The notes beneath the pieces are model-generated. The model was not told the DNA's origin and made no database searches. It saw only the letters and a list, made by a program, of their open reading frames with translations. The position numbers were made by a program, and so were the translations under genes. A stretch of 64,000 nt of DNA from Chelydra serpentina (taxonomy: Eukaryota > Chordata > Testudines > Chelydridae): contig JBAIAC010000033.1 in NCBI GenBank assembly GCA_037349315.1, forward strand, positions 26,554,001-26,618,000. Reading direction: 5' to 3'. This document shows, piece by piece, positions 13,901-25,900 of the stretch (within the stretch, counting starts at the first letter, position 1; the number at the start of each line of letters is the position of its first letter).

Positions 13901-16900
13901 AGCAGAGCTCTGTCCCAGAAGGCTCCTGCTTCAAAACTACACATCTCATCCCGGGGACAGTATTCATCAGTTAGCAGGAAACAGCTATCCTGCGACAATG
14001 CTCCCACCTGAATGGCATCTTAGCTTTTACAGTGCAGTAAAGTAACTGTGCTAGCGATACTTGCCAAGCCACATATTATCTGCTCGACCCATGACGCAGC
14101 AGAGGAAACAATACTGAATAGGTGTATTTCTTCACTCTTTACTCCTCCTTCCACAACCAAAACACCCTGCATGTTGGGTCAATCCCTCTAGTGAGGAGGG
14201 CTCTCTGAAGAACCAGTGAATGTAGCTCCAAGCCCTGGCAGGTGGGAATTACAACAGCAGCTCTCTCAGCTGCCTGTTCATCTAGGGGCTGAGAGATGGG
14301 GACCTGAGCCCTAATCCTCTCCCAAATATCTTGCCACTCCTAGACCATGCTGGCCTAGGCCACAAAATTCATTTTCTTCACAGCTGAAAGCCACTGGCAC
14401 CTGAAAAGAACTAGAACTATTGACTAATAGAGGCAAAAGAGAAGTAGAGTACCTGATATATCAACTATCTGCCAGTGCCTCACATATACTGCACCAGAGT
14501 TATAAGACAGCCTTTTCTGAAGGCACCAGTGAAGGCCGTCACCCCATGGGAAGTCATTTCCCTGTACTGAAGAACACGTTGTTGTTTCACTTCAGGTGCA
14601 GTTCTGTTTCAGTGCCAATGAGGAGGGGAGAACTCATTTTGTCAAATTTCAAGCCCAACTGAAAATTGGGGGTTCTAGATTTGGACCGGAATTTGAAACT
14701 TTGGAGGTTCAGAGCTTTCCTTGGTACTGGCTCCTGGCAGCTTTACAACCCACAACAGACTGACTTTCAAACAAGGATTTTAATGGTTTGCAAAGTGCAG
14801 GCTTCTATCTTCCCGTTAAAATCAGGTATGAAAAAGTTTCACGAAACTCGGTATTAGGTTTGCAAAACTTCACCCAACAATTCTCTGAGCCTCGGCAGCC
14901 TTACCTTTTAATTCTCTGGCTTTGGTGTCCAACACTCTCTTTTCCAGTTCTGATTCACTAGGGATTCCTTCATCTTCATCTTTGTCCCTGCATGAGAGAG
15001 ACACCTCAATTACTACCACAACAAAGCATGTGAGAAACATCTAAACCACACGAATAGCGCGTTAACTTACATGGTGTTAATTGTGTCCTGAATTATTTGT
15101 ATCCAGCTATTGCGTTCCTCTTTGGAGCTGGCATGGACTTCCACCATCTCTGGATCTTTCACTACGGTGGTGATCAGGAATAAACCTTTTTCCTCATGGG
15201 CCACTTCTCGAACAATCAGTTTCTTCAGAGAGATTACAGTGGATCTTTGGTCCTTCAAAGGAGAGGAGATTGGTGAGAAGACAGACAAAAAGCACCAGAG
15301 CCTTAGGCTAGCAATAAGTGCTCAAAAGCTCCTAATACTTGCAGTCACACCTCTTTCCTACTTGTGAGCACCTTTAGCAACTACAGGCCAAAAAAAGCGC
15401 TAGCCTCGCCCGACATGTATATTCTGAGAGTAATTTATTTCACTGTGCCCAGAATGCTGGTGTCACCTTCCTCTGTCAATTCAGGAAGAACTGCCATCAG
15501 CTGTCCCTGGATACAATTCAAAATTGCCTTTGTGGTTTTCCAGACTCTCCAAGAACTCACTCAACCTACAGTAGCGCTCTGATCTCACATCCTGCTGTCT
15601 ACGCTCTCTATCCCCACACCACTACTCTCGGGATGGCTTGCTGGTGTCATTGCCTTTGCTCTCCCTTCCTCGGAACCCTTGCACCACATCCTCTCATCAC
15701 AGCTCACCAAAATCCTTCCTGTTCTCTGTGGCTTAAAGCCGACTCCCGCCACGAAAGTTTTTGTGAGACGGTTGCATCAAGGATTCCACGGAAGATTATG
15801 TTCAATGTGCTGTTATGTTAGGGTCACTGTAATATCTCTGTGTAATTTCTGTTAGCACTGAAACCTTCTCTTCCCACTGTGGCATGCATAGTCCAATGGG
15901 CTCATCTCTGGTCTTTACAGAATTACAGAGTTGGTGGGTTTTGGTTTTTTTTGGCGGGGGAGGCGGGGGGTGCTTTAGCAGAGGTTTGCCAGCATGACCT
16001 TTGTGTGCACCAGTCAGCTGAAGAGCTAAGAAATGCTCTCACTGGCAGCAGGGGGGTTGGAAACGTGGCTCAGTTAATGGGAAGAACAAGAGGAACAGAG
16101 AAAGCCTCCTCTTTGAAGCATGCATGAAAGATGCATCCCTGCCAGACCTGTGGCTATTCACTGGTTTGGGGGCACTGGCATTCCCACCCCCCCATCAGGT
16201 CAGCATGTCTCATCGCCTGTCTCTTTCACCTAGGACTTTCTCCGAAAGCTCCTGTTTTTGTTTACATGAACTGGTCCATGACAAATATATTCCTATAGCA
16301 TACTGCTTTGTGAGCTTCTCAAACTTTATTGCAGTAGTAGGCTTTTGTTCATGTGCTTTTTGCTTTTTAGATTGATTTATTAGGTCTGTTCTTTCTGCTG
16401 GGATTCATTTGTACACAGTTCACGTTCTTCTCTCCTAAGCGAGCAGGATTTCCACAGGCTGATGAAGAATAAATGTATCTAATGACAGGCTTATTTTCAG
16501 AGCCAATTACCAAATGTTCAAAATCACTGCAGAAATCACCGAGTTGGGGTGAGTGGGGAAATTAGGACATGTTTTCAATAGAAAATAATGGAGTCTGCTA
16601 AGGAAACAAAATTGTTACATGCAAAGTGATCTGTCCAATAAAAACTAAGGAATGTAGCAGGCAGTGACATGCTTTCATTGCTAAATTCATACCAAGGATC
16701 GTCTATGTAAAAGAAAGGAAGAGAAAACACCAAAGCCTTACCAATGAGGCAAAGACATACTTCTGGTCCTTTTCCTGAAGGAATATTAGCATGTCTGAGA
16801 AGAGGACAGCCTGGACCTCTACAACAGAGAAAATACACCAAGGTTTAACCATCAAATATACACCGCACCCTCGCTAGAACGTGGGGTTTGGGAGCCAGGT

Positions 16901-19900
16901 ATGGTACTGCGTTAATGGGGGGGGGGGGGGGAGATTTACCATGGATCCCAATGTAAATAAATTCCGAATTCGTGCCATGTTGACACGCGTTCTAGCAGGG
17001 GTCTCCTGTATAGCTCTATGTCAATCACTGGTTCTAGTGCCTAACAATACCTTTTATTTAGCAATGCCATGATTCTAGAGCTCCTGGTGAGCAGAAGAGT
17101 GGTAATTCGGGCTACCCTAAGAAAGTGGGTTAGTCTGCTGTCTGGTGTTTTGTGCTTCCTAGTTAGTAGGAACTGTAAGCATTGCAGAGACAATATGCTC
17201 AGCTCCTGGAAAGCGAATGGCCTCTATCTCTATAGCGACTCCTCTGGGCAATGTAAAATCACCACTGAAAGGAGTCAGAGGGAATCGTATCTACTCTGTC
17301 TTTGCTGGGATACTCTTTTCTGAACCACAACCCTCCGAGAGTCATGGAAGATTGGGGAAGTGGAAGCAAGGGATGCTCACTGAACATACACCCTATTCAT
17401 TCACATAATCAATATTTTTATCCTCAAGCAAAATATCTGTTTGGTTTTATTGCTCTCCTCTCATGAGTGGCGCGAATGATCTTGTAACAATGCTTGTCAG
17501 CAGCAATTTCTTCCCCAGGCACTTTAACTTCGGCAGCTAATGTTGACCCTGCCCACAGATGTATATGGCTCTCTGAATTCACGAGGAGCCAAACGGGTGT
17601 GCCTCAGAGGGGAGAATCTGACTCAAGCAGGAGAAAAGAAAGAAATGCAAAGAGAGGATGAATAGAAGATTCTGAATCAGAGCAAGGACATTTCCCCAAA
17701 ATACACATGCTACCTTCCAAGTCGCCTCATGATATATCACAAGATTACATAGTAAGTATTGAGTGCGATGCCCCACCCAAGTCCCACCACACAAAGAGAC
17801 CGCGTGACATACAGATGAGGTAAACTCAAAAGCTAACTCATCTCCTGCGTAATTTCTTCCAGGCATTTTGGAGGAACAAGATCCCTTTCAGATCAAATAT
17901 GAACCAAACTTTTGCCAAAGCCTCAAACCAAACCAAACCCAAACTCTTTGGAGGTTTGTAAAAGTTCAGGTAAGATTTGTTTTACTTTGGTTTGTTTTTG
18001 TTTCCACCGGCACATTCTGCTTTTGTTGCAGAGGAGGAAAGACCAAAATACTTCAAGGGAAGCTATTCCTGTGTTTCTCCTGGCTCCAGTTCCAAATCCC
18101 AGAAGTTAGGATAAGCAGGTTCTAAACTTTTGGATGCTTTCCCATCTGGAACTTCTGACTCATCTCTATGGGCTAACTATAGGCTCTGGTAGTGGAAGCC
18201 ATTATTTCTATAGGAAATGCATAATATAACCTATATTAACTGAGAGATCTCATGAAAGTGTAACCCACGTGCCAAATAGGGAGATATCTCTTTCAGAGAT
18301 CTATTGAGGGTGGGTAGGAATGAGTTGTGTCTGGGTCACTGCTGCTAGGCAGATGCACAATTAGCTCTCCACACTCAGAAGTTTCTGGAATTGGGTGTGG
18401 TAGTTTTGGGTATGCTCAATAGGTTCCCTGTTGCTGGACTCAGACTTCATGAGGGAAAGTAGCTAGGGCAGCTGCTTTTCAAAAGGCCATGTGCACTCTG
18501 TGGGTTGGGGGAAGCTGAGCTGAGCAGAAAGCAGGCTGTTTTCCCTAACTCTGAAGCATTTTGCAGCTGGTTGGTGCTACTGTCCACCCAGCAGGGAAGC
18601 CCTGGCGGTGTTAATTCTAGAGGGAGGAAAATGGGAGGGAAAACTCATTTCTTTTATTTTAACTTTATACTTTGAATGCTGTTTAATTTTAGCCAAACTG
18701 TTTTAGTTTAAATGGTCTCAACCAGTATGATTCACTAACTTTTATTTAAATGTGATAATGAGGAAAGAGTCATTTATATTTTGCTATTCTCAGTTTTGTT
18801 TTCTTGTAGCAGTTTTTTTTAAAATCTATAAACTTAACTGAGTGGTTGGTTAAGTGGTTAGCTGACTAGCTGAGTGATTTCAGTAGAGGGGCAGGAAGAG
18901 TCTGCCTGGATTCCAAGTGAAGATTTATACAGGCAAATGGAGGCAAGATGTTGGTTTTGACTCAGCGGACTGAATAGATTTGGTAATCAAAGACTAATTG
19001 AGACTCAGGTGAACTCAACCTAAGCTTTTGGGAACTCTGAGTTTCTTCTCACTGTGTTTCTGTGGGGACTGACCTGTTTAAATGTAATTTTTTTCTTTAT
19101 GTTTATGTATAACTGTAAAGGTAATGCATGTGGATTATAAAGTATCCATGTAATGTTGTAGAAATTAAGTTGTAATTATTATTATTAATTAGGTTTTTTA
19201 TCATTTTGTAAAGTTGGTACTCAATTCTTCAGTTTATTCCTTTTGTTCTTCTGGACTTGACTGTGGGGAGATTGACCTTGTGCAATCCTTGTTGAAAATC
19301 CTCAGTGACTAAATTCTGGGTCTCCAGGTGCTTTTCTATGGGTGTTGAGTTTTTTTAGGCACTGGAGAAGGGCAATGAAGTAAACTCTAGAGTCTTCCCA
19401 AAGATTACAATAGTGAGAGAAATAATTTGCCTTACCACAGTCCATAGTCACAAACATTCCTAGGAACTAGGGCTGTCAATTAATCACAGTTAACTCACGC
19501 GATTAACTCAAAAAATGTAATCACAATAAAAAAAAATTAATTGTGATTAATCGCACTTATAACAATAGAATACCAATTTAAATGTATTAAATATTTTTGG
19601 ATGTTTTCTACATTTTCAATATTGATTTCAATTACAACACAGAATACAAGTGCACAGTGCTCACTTTATATTATTATTTTTATTACAAATATATGCACTG
19701 TAAAAATGAAACAAAAAAAATATTTTTCAATTCACTTCATACAAGTACTGAAGTGCAATCTCTTTATAGTGAAAGTGTAACTTAGAAATGCAGGGTTTTT
19801 TTGGTTACATCACTGCACTCAAAAACAAAACAGTGTAAAACTTTAGAGTCTACAAGTCCACTCAGTCCTTCTTCTTATTCTGCCAATCGCTAAGACAAAC

Positions 19901-22900
19901 AAGTTTGTTTACATTTACAGGAGATAATGCTGTCTGCTTCTTGTTTACGTCACCTGAAAGTGAGAACAGGCGTTCGCATGGCACTTTTGTAGCTGACGTT
20001 GCAAGGTATTTACATGCCAGATACGCTAAACATTCGTAGGCCTCTTCATGCTTTGGCCACCATTCCAGAGGACATGGTTCCATGCTGATGACATTCGTTA
20101 AAAAAATAATGCATCAATTAAATTTGTTATTGTACTCCTTGGGGGGAGAATTTCTCCTGCTCTGTTTTACCCGAATTCTGCATATATTTCATGTTACAGC
20201 GGTCTCGGATGATGACCCAGCACATGTTCGTTTTAAGAACACTTTCATAGCAGATTTGACAAAACGCAAAGAAGGTACTGATGTGAGATTTCTAAAAATA
20301 ACTACAGCACTAGACCGAACATTTAAGAATCTGAAGTGCCATCCAAAATCTGAGAGGGACAAGGCGTAGAGCATGCTTTTAGAAGTCTTAAAAGAGCAAC
20401 ACTTTGATGCAGAAACTACAGAACCCAAACCACCAAAAAAGAAAATCAACCTTCTTCTGGTGGCATCTGACTCAGATGATGAAAACGAACATGCGTCAGA
20501 CTGCACTGCTTTGGATCGTTATCAAGCAGAACCCATCATCAGCATGGAAGCATGTCCTTTGAAATGGTGGTTGAAGCATGAGGAGACATATGAATCTTTA
20601 GCACATCTGGCACGTAAATATCTTGCAACGCCGGCTATGACAGTGCCATGTGAACCCCTGTTCTCACTTTCAGGTGACACTCTAAACAAGCAGGAGGCAT
20701 TATCTCCAGCAAACTGTAACCAACCTTGTTTGTCTGTTTGTTTTGTAATCAAAAATAAATATAAAGTGAGCACGGTACACTAGGTATTTTGTGTTGTAAC
20801 TGAAATTAATATATTTGAAAATGTAATAAACATCCAAAAATATTTAAAATACATGGTATTCTATTGTTGTTTAACAACAAGATTAATCGCGATTCATTTT
20901 TAAAAATCACTTAACAGCCCTACTAGGAACCTAGAAACCATTTGTAAACTTTCCCTCAGAACAGATCATATCATATATCATATTTGGAATCTAAATTACC
21001 CTCCGATGGCACAGAATATGGAGAGATGCACAGGTAAAAACCTTTCTACTTCCACCTCTGCAATCAAGACATTCTTTGGAGACATAACATGGTAACTTTC
21101 CAAGTATCATATCTGTTCCACACGCACCAAAGAGAGATGGCCAAACTCCACTGATGCTCCACGTACCAAGATTATATGCCTGATATTGGTGGAGAGCGAA
21201 AACAAGCCCAACCTTTCTGAAGGGGGTGGAGTACAGCACTGGCTGCTCTTGGCAAGCTTCTGCTTGTGGGTGAGAGGATGACTAACATGATTCCTATCTC
21301 AAAATTCTCTTGAGAGATTTCAGGCCCCAGTTCAGCAAAGTATTTAAGCCCAATGCTTTGATGACTTGGGGGCTAAATGCCTTAAAATTTTTTTACTTAC
21401 ATTAGTTAATGAAAATCAGTTCAAGAGATCCAGCACCAGGGGTGGCCAAACCACGGCTTGTGAGCCGCATGCGGCTCTTTTACGGGGCTTCTGATCTGCA
21501 GGGAGTCAGGGCTTGGAGTCAGCCCCTAGCCACACCACCGGGCAGAAACCCTGAGCCCCAGCAGGTAGGCCTGGCTCTTGAACTTCTGAAGATTATCATA
21601 CGCGGCTCGGGGGGGGGGGGGGGGGGAGGGAAGGAAGGTGTCAGTAATTTGGCCACCCCTCGTCTATAATGTGCATGTAATAGAGAATACAGCAGTTGCA
21701 GGGACTTGAGGGAAACAGAAAGCTTTGGAGTAGCAGCCTCCGAAATTTCAGAGTAAAATAGCGTGGACAACCAACGTGGGGACTTACTTCAGTGTAACAG
21801 ATAATGCAGTGCTGGGTCTGCTGAGCAGCTCCGGGGAACTTTCGAGTAATAGAAATGTAGTGCTGCTCCTGGGCAGCCAAACTGGGAACTGCAATGGCTG
21901 CGTTTCCCATTCAGTGTGTGTATTGCCTAGAGCCAATGGATGTGTATAAAACCGCAGAGTACAAACATGAATTACTGCCTTGCACCCAGGGCACTGTGCT
22001 GATCCACATGGCCAAGAGATTCACATGGCTAATCGCAGTCCTTAATTAATTAGCTTCAGTGCCCTCCCACTGTAAGCCCTCAGTGAACAACTGCGCATCA
22101 CCGTTCACGCCAGCAATGGCACTACTGCGCCCTGCTGCTCTCATTCTTAATTTACTCTTGGTGGCCAATTTTCTACTAGTCTGGATCCCAGGTCTCCCAA
22201 GGAGGTGCCCACTGGAAGAGTGGGGTTGGTTCTCTTATGAGCTCCTCCATGACTGCTGATGAGCCAGGGGAACCCGGATGACAGTGAGCAAGGTTTTCCT
22301 TCCCTGCGGGGGAGAGGGGGAATTCACCATCACTTAGCTTGCTGGGCAAAGCTTGGAAGGTAAATAAATAAGCAGCATCAATGGTGAGCAGTCACAGAAA
22401 TAGCAGAAATATGTGTGGCAGTAATCTAGGGTGTTACTAGGAGCACAGGGAAGGCTTTTTCATGGTTTTTACTTTGACAGCACCTTACTAGAAACAGAAA
22501 AATCAATAAAATAATATGAATAATAAATGGGCCAGCGATTTCAGAAGAAACCCTGTGTAAAAGGCAGAGGAACCACCAAGCCAAAGGAAAGGGAATGAAG
22601 TCACGGGTCGCAAGATGGATGTCTCCATCATCTGGAGATAGGGAGGGTACATCCTTTGGGTGCATGATTTGTAGGATTTGCTCACCTTTCAGTCTCCCAG
22701 CTGTGTTTTTCAGCGAGACAGGCCCATCTCGGATGAGTTTCCTACGTCGCAAGTCCTCCCTGGCAAACATCTGGCCACTCTTCATCCTCATGATGGACTT
22801 GCTGTCCGTCCGGGTGTAGATCTCAGTAAGACGCGTTTTCTTTTCATAGTTGTTGACTTTGCTGTTGACCGCAGCAATCACATCTTTAACCAGGTTTAGT

Positions 22901-25900
22901 GACTGGGTCAAGTCTTGATGTTCCACTTCATTTTCTTAAAGAGTGAGAGAGAGACTTCAATTTCAGTTCACCCTTGTGAGTCTGCAGAGCCTAACTTCTT
23001 ACTTCTCCCCTTTCCCTTACCACTGAGTCACCAAACGCTATAGCACGCTGATGCGCTATTTTTAAATATCTTCCCAAGACAACTTTAATTTAGAAGAAAT
23101 GAAAAGTTTGTCACAAACCTTAAATAGACACCTATACAGTAAAGGGGAACCATAGGAAATATACTCTGCATGAGCTGTGGCAAACTAGGACAACGTAAAT
23201 AAGGACCACATTTTCAGCCTCTGCAATACCTGACTGCATGTATAAAAATGGGCATGCATCAATTTTGCATGTGCACACAGCCGTTTGTGTGAGCAAATCA
23301 GGTGCAGCCATTTTTGAATACCAGATTCTATTAGGAACAATAAATAAAGTTGCAATGAAAGTTTTAAGGGTCTGGATTAATGGTCCACCCTGATAGTGGC
23401 AAAATTCCCATCGGTTTGGGTCTTGATGAAGTGACACATTTGTGAAATACATTATTTCATATTTCACATTCAGAGACCCTCACTCACACGTCTATAAACC
23501 ACGCCAATGAGACAGGCGACTATGTATGAGGGGGATAACGTCCCTTGTGAACATACATTTACTTTATAAAAAAACAAACCAAATTTTTGAAAACTTTTGA
23601 AAGGTATGAATTACAGCACATTAATGATTATAAAGACACAGTGGTCAGTCTCTGCCATTCCTTGGCTAATCTACAATGTCAGCTGATGTATCTGTAGGAT
23701 GCTCACCTGCTGATAAAATGGAATAGAAAGCATTACATATACATCACTCGCCAGAGGATTTTGTGGGTGAAATCATAAAAAACACCTCTGGAGTTTACCG
23801 TATCTTTAAATGGAGTGGCACCGATAAACCACACCTCATCCTCACCTAATAAAGGGCTTCCACAGAGATGAAACAGAGTGCACCAGCAGAGAGAAGGTGA
23901 GATTACACTGTAAACTGAGCCCTTTTGCTCTCTAAGTGAGAGACTGAGAGAAACCAGGAACATAACAAGCATGTGCTAAGCAGGCTACTCCCACATGTTT
24001 CTATCATCCTAACCCCTGATCCCCTTTGGCATTAAGATTCTGTGGCCATTCCTGATGGGTTGATCATGAGCAGAATCAGAGAGGTGCTTATGTGACACAG
24101 AGAAATATGCTAGAGAGTTGACTGAGGACCTATCACCTGTAACCACTTGATCACAAATCACCCATAGAGAGTCATATTTGAGGCCAAGTTCGTTGAATAC
24201 AGTATTTAGAAGTATGGTAATGTAGGATTCCTGGGATGGAAGAAAGGTTCAAAGCGAGTGTCTGAATCCTCTAAGATTCTCAGATCTCCAATTCTTCCTT
24301 ATTTTGCAATCCCCTTCCCCAAGGCCCTGTATCGCAGCCACTATCTAAAGTGGGCAAGACAGGAGTCTTTGGAGTCTATGCATGTTGCTCCATAATTAGC
24401 TAGAGATTGCTGTAGTGATGAGTATACCAAGGCATTTCTCCACTACAGGGGCTGTGTGCTGTATCTTTGCAGCACTCTCAGGCCTGTCTAGCCTGAGGAT
24501 TGAAACCCTGATGGAAGAAATGAAACTCAGGTCTCTAATTACAGCAGTGCTGGGCACTAAACTCTGGGCTGGCTGGCTGATTCTGAGTTGGGCAGTTTTA
24601 CTGGGAAAGGTCCTGGAGAAAGATACAGAGGAAACAAACGTGCTTAGGAAAAGAAACAGCCTCTACCTTTGGTATATTGTAATATTCTTTGTAATAGCAC
24701 AGGATACTTTGTGATCCTTTGAGTCACTAGTAAGATGCACTCAGGAATCCCCAGGCGCCTCACCACCGTGCTGCTCATTTTTTTCTAAAAAGACAAGACA
24801 TACATTAAAATGCTGCCGATGGAGCGCTCTCCAAGACGTGCCGACGTGCAGTGTGCACACGCTGCTGTGGTCAACAACAAATCCCCCACCAGTTCCTACC
24901 TTGATGAACGCCTGAAACCGCTTCTCTTTTGACTGCAGGTCTTTGAAATAATTTACAGCCTCGTTGTGGTGCCCGCAGAATTTGCCGTAAGTTTTCTTCA
25001 TTCGCTCCCCATTCTCACCAGAAAACTGCAAGACATGAACAAACTTATAGTCCCCCACACTGAGTTCTTGGGATCAATCACTTGGGATCACCCACCATCC
25101 GTCACTGAAAAGGACGGCTACACAGTCAGTATAAATCTAGCCCAAAGTGTAGCTTTCAAAAAACTAAATCTATGGAATGTTAAGAATGGAAACTAGGCAC
25201 TGTATAAACCCAGCGTGAGAGACCCTATCACAAAGAGCTTGCATTTCAAAGATACAAAATGGACAAAGGGGGAGCAGGGGGAAAGAGCTACAGAGGTGTG
25301 AAGCGGCTTGCCCAGAGTCACAGAGCAAATCAGCATCAGACCCAGGAAATGGAATCCAGGTCCCCTGCTCCCCAGCTTAGTGCCATACACTACAGATTGT
25401 ACCGTAACCAGCGCGGATGCTTTTCTGCCCATGTGGCATAAACAAACAAAGCAGGCATCGAACCTTACATCAACCCTTTCACCTGAAAATCTCAAAGCAC
25501 TTTACAGAGATGCATAATTATTGTCATCTCTATTGTTTAAGTGGGGGGAAGCGGAGGCACAAGGGGTATGTCTACACAGCAAAGAAAAACCCGTGGCTGG
25601 CCTGTGCCAGCTGACTCTGGCTCGCGGTGCTGTTCCATTGTGGTGTTGACTTCCTGGCTCAGGCTGGAACCCGAGCTCTGGGGCCCTCCCACCCCATAGG
25701 GTCCTAGACCCTGGGCGTGGGCTGGAGCCCAGAAGTCGACACAGCAATGAAACAGCCCCGCAGCCTGAGCCCCACAAGCCGGAGTTGGCTGGCCCAGGCC
25801 AGGCACGGGTTTTTCTTTGCTGGGTAGACAGACCCAAAGAGGTGATGCCACTCACCTTAGGCCACCAATAAGACAGCATAAGGGCAAGTCTTCATTACAG

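Larger units (their letters stand above)
19468..20922. mobile_element. hAT transposon derivative with inverted duplicated 3' ends
   Basis: Bounded by a perfect 8-bp duplication CTAGGAAC (19460-19467 and 20923-20930). Termini are TAGGGCTGTCAATTAATC and, inverted, TAGGGCTGTTAAGTGATT. Both halves derive from the 3' end of the same transposase gene in opposite orientation, each C-terminus facing its own terminus, with matching 3' non-coding sequence (for example ATATTTTTGGATGTTT on both). The catalytic N-terminal part is absent, so the element is non-autonomous. Confidence 0.88.
16819..22685 (-). other. AKAP13 intron with hAT element
   Basis: Holds a G15 tract (16917-16931), the 1.46-kb hAT derivative (19468-20922) and a small hAT-like element with an 18-base G tract (21437-21661). 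17000-19450 looks unique. Confidence 0.85.

Noticed and set aside
22935..24899. Apparent loss of the DH CR3 exon (frame gap between 24900-25025 and 22686-22934)
   Set aside because: A closer reading found the exon at 24667-24784 with correct splice sites and the exact phase, so the gene is intact.
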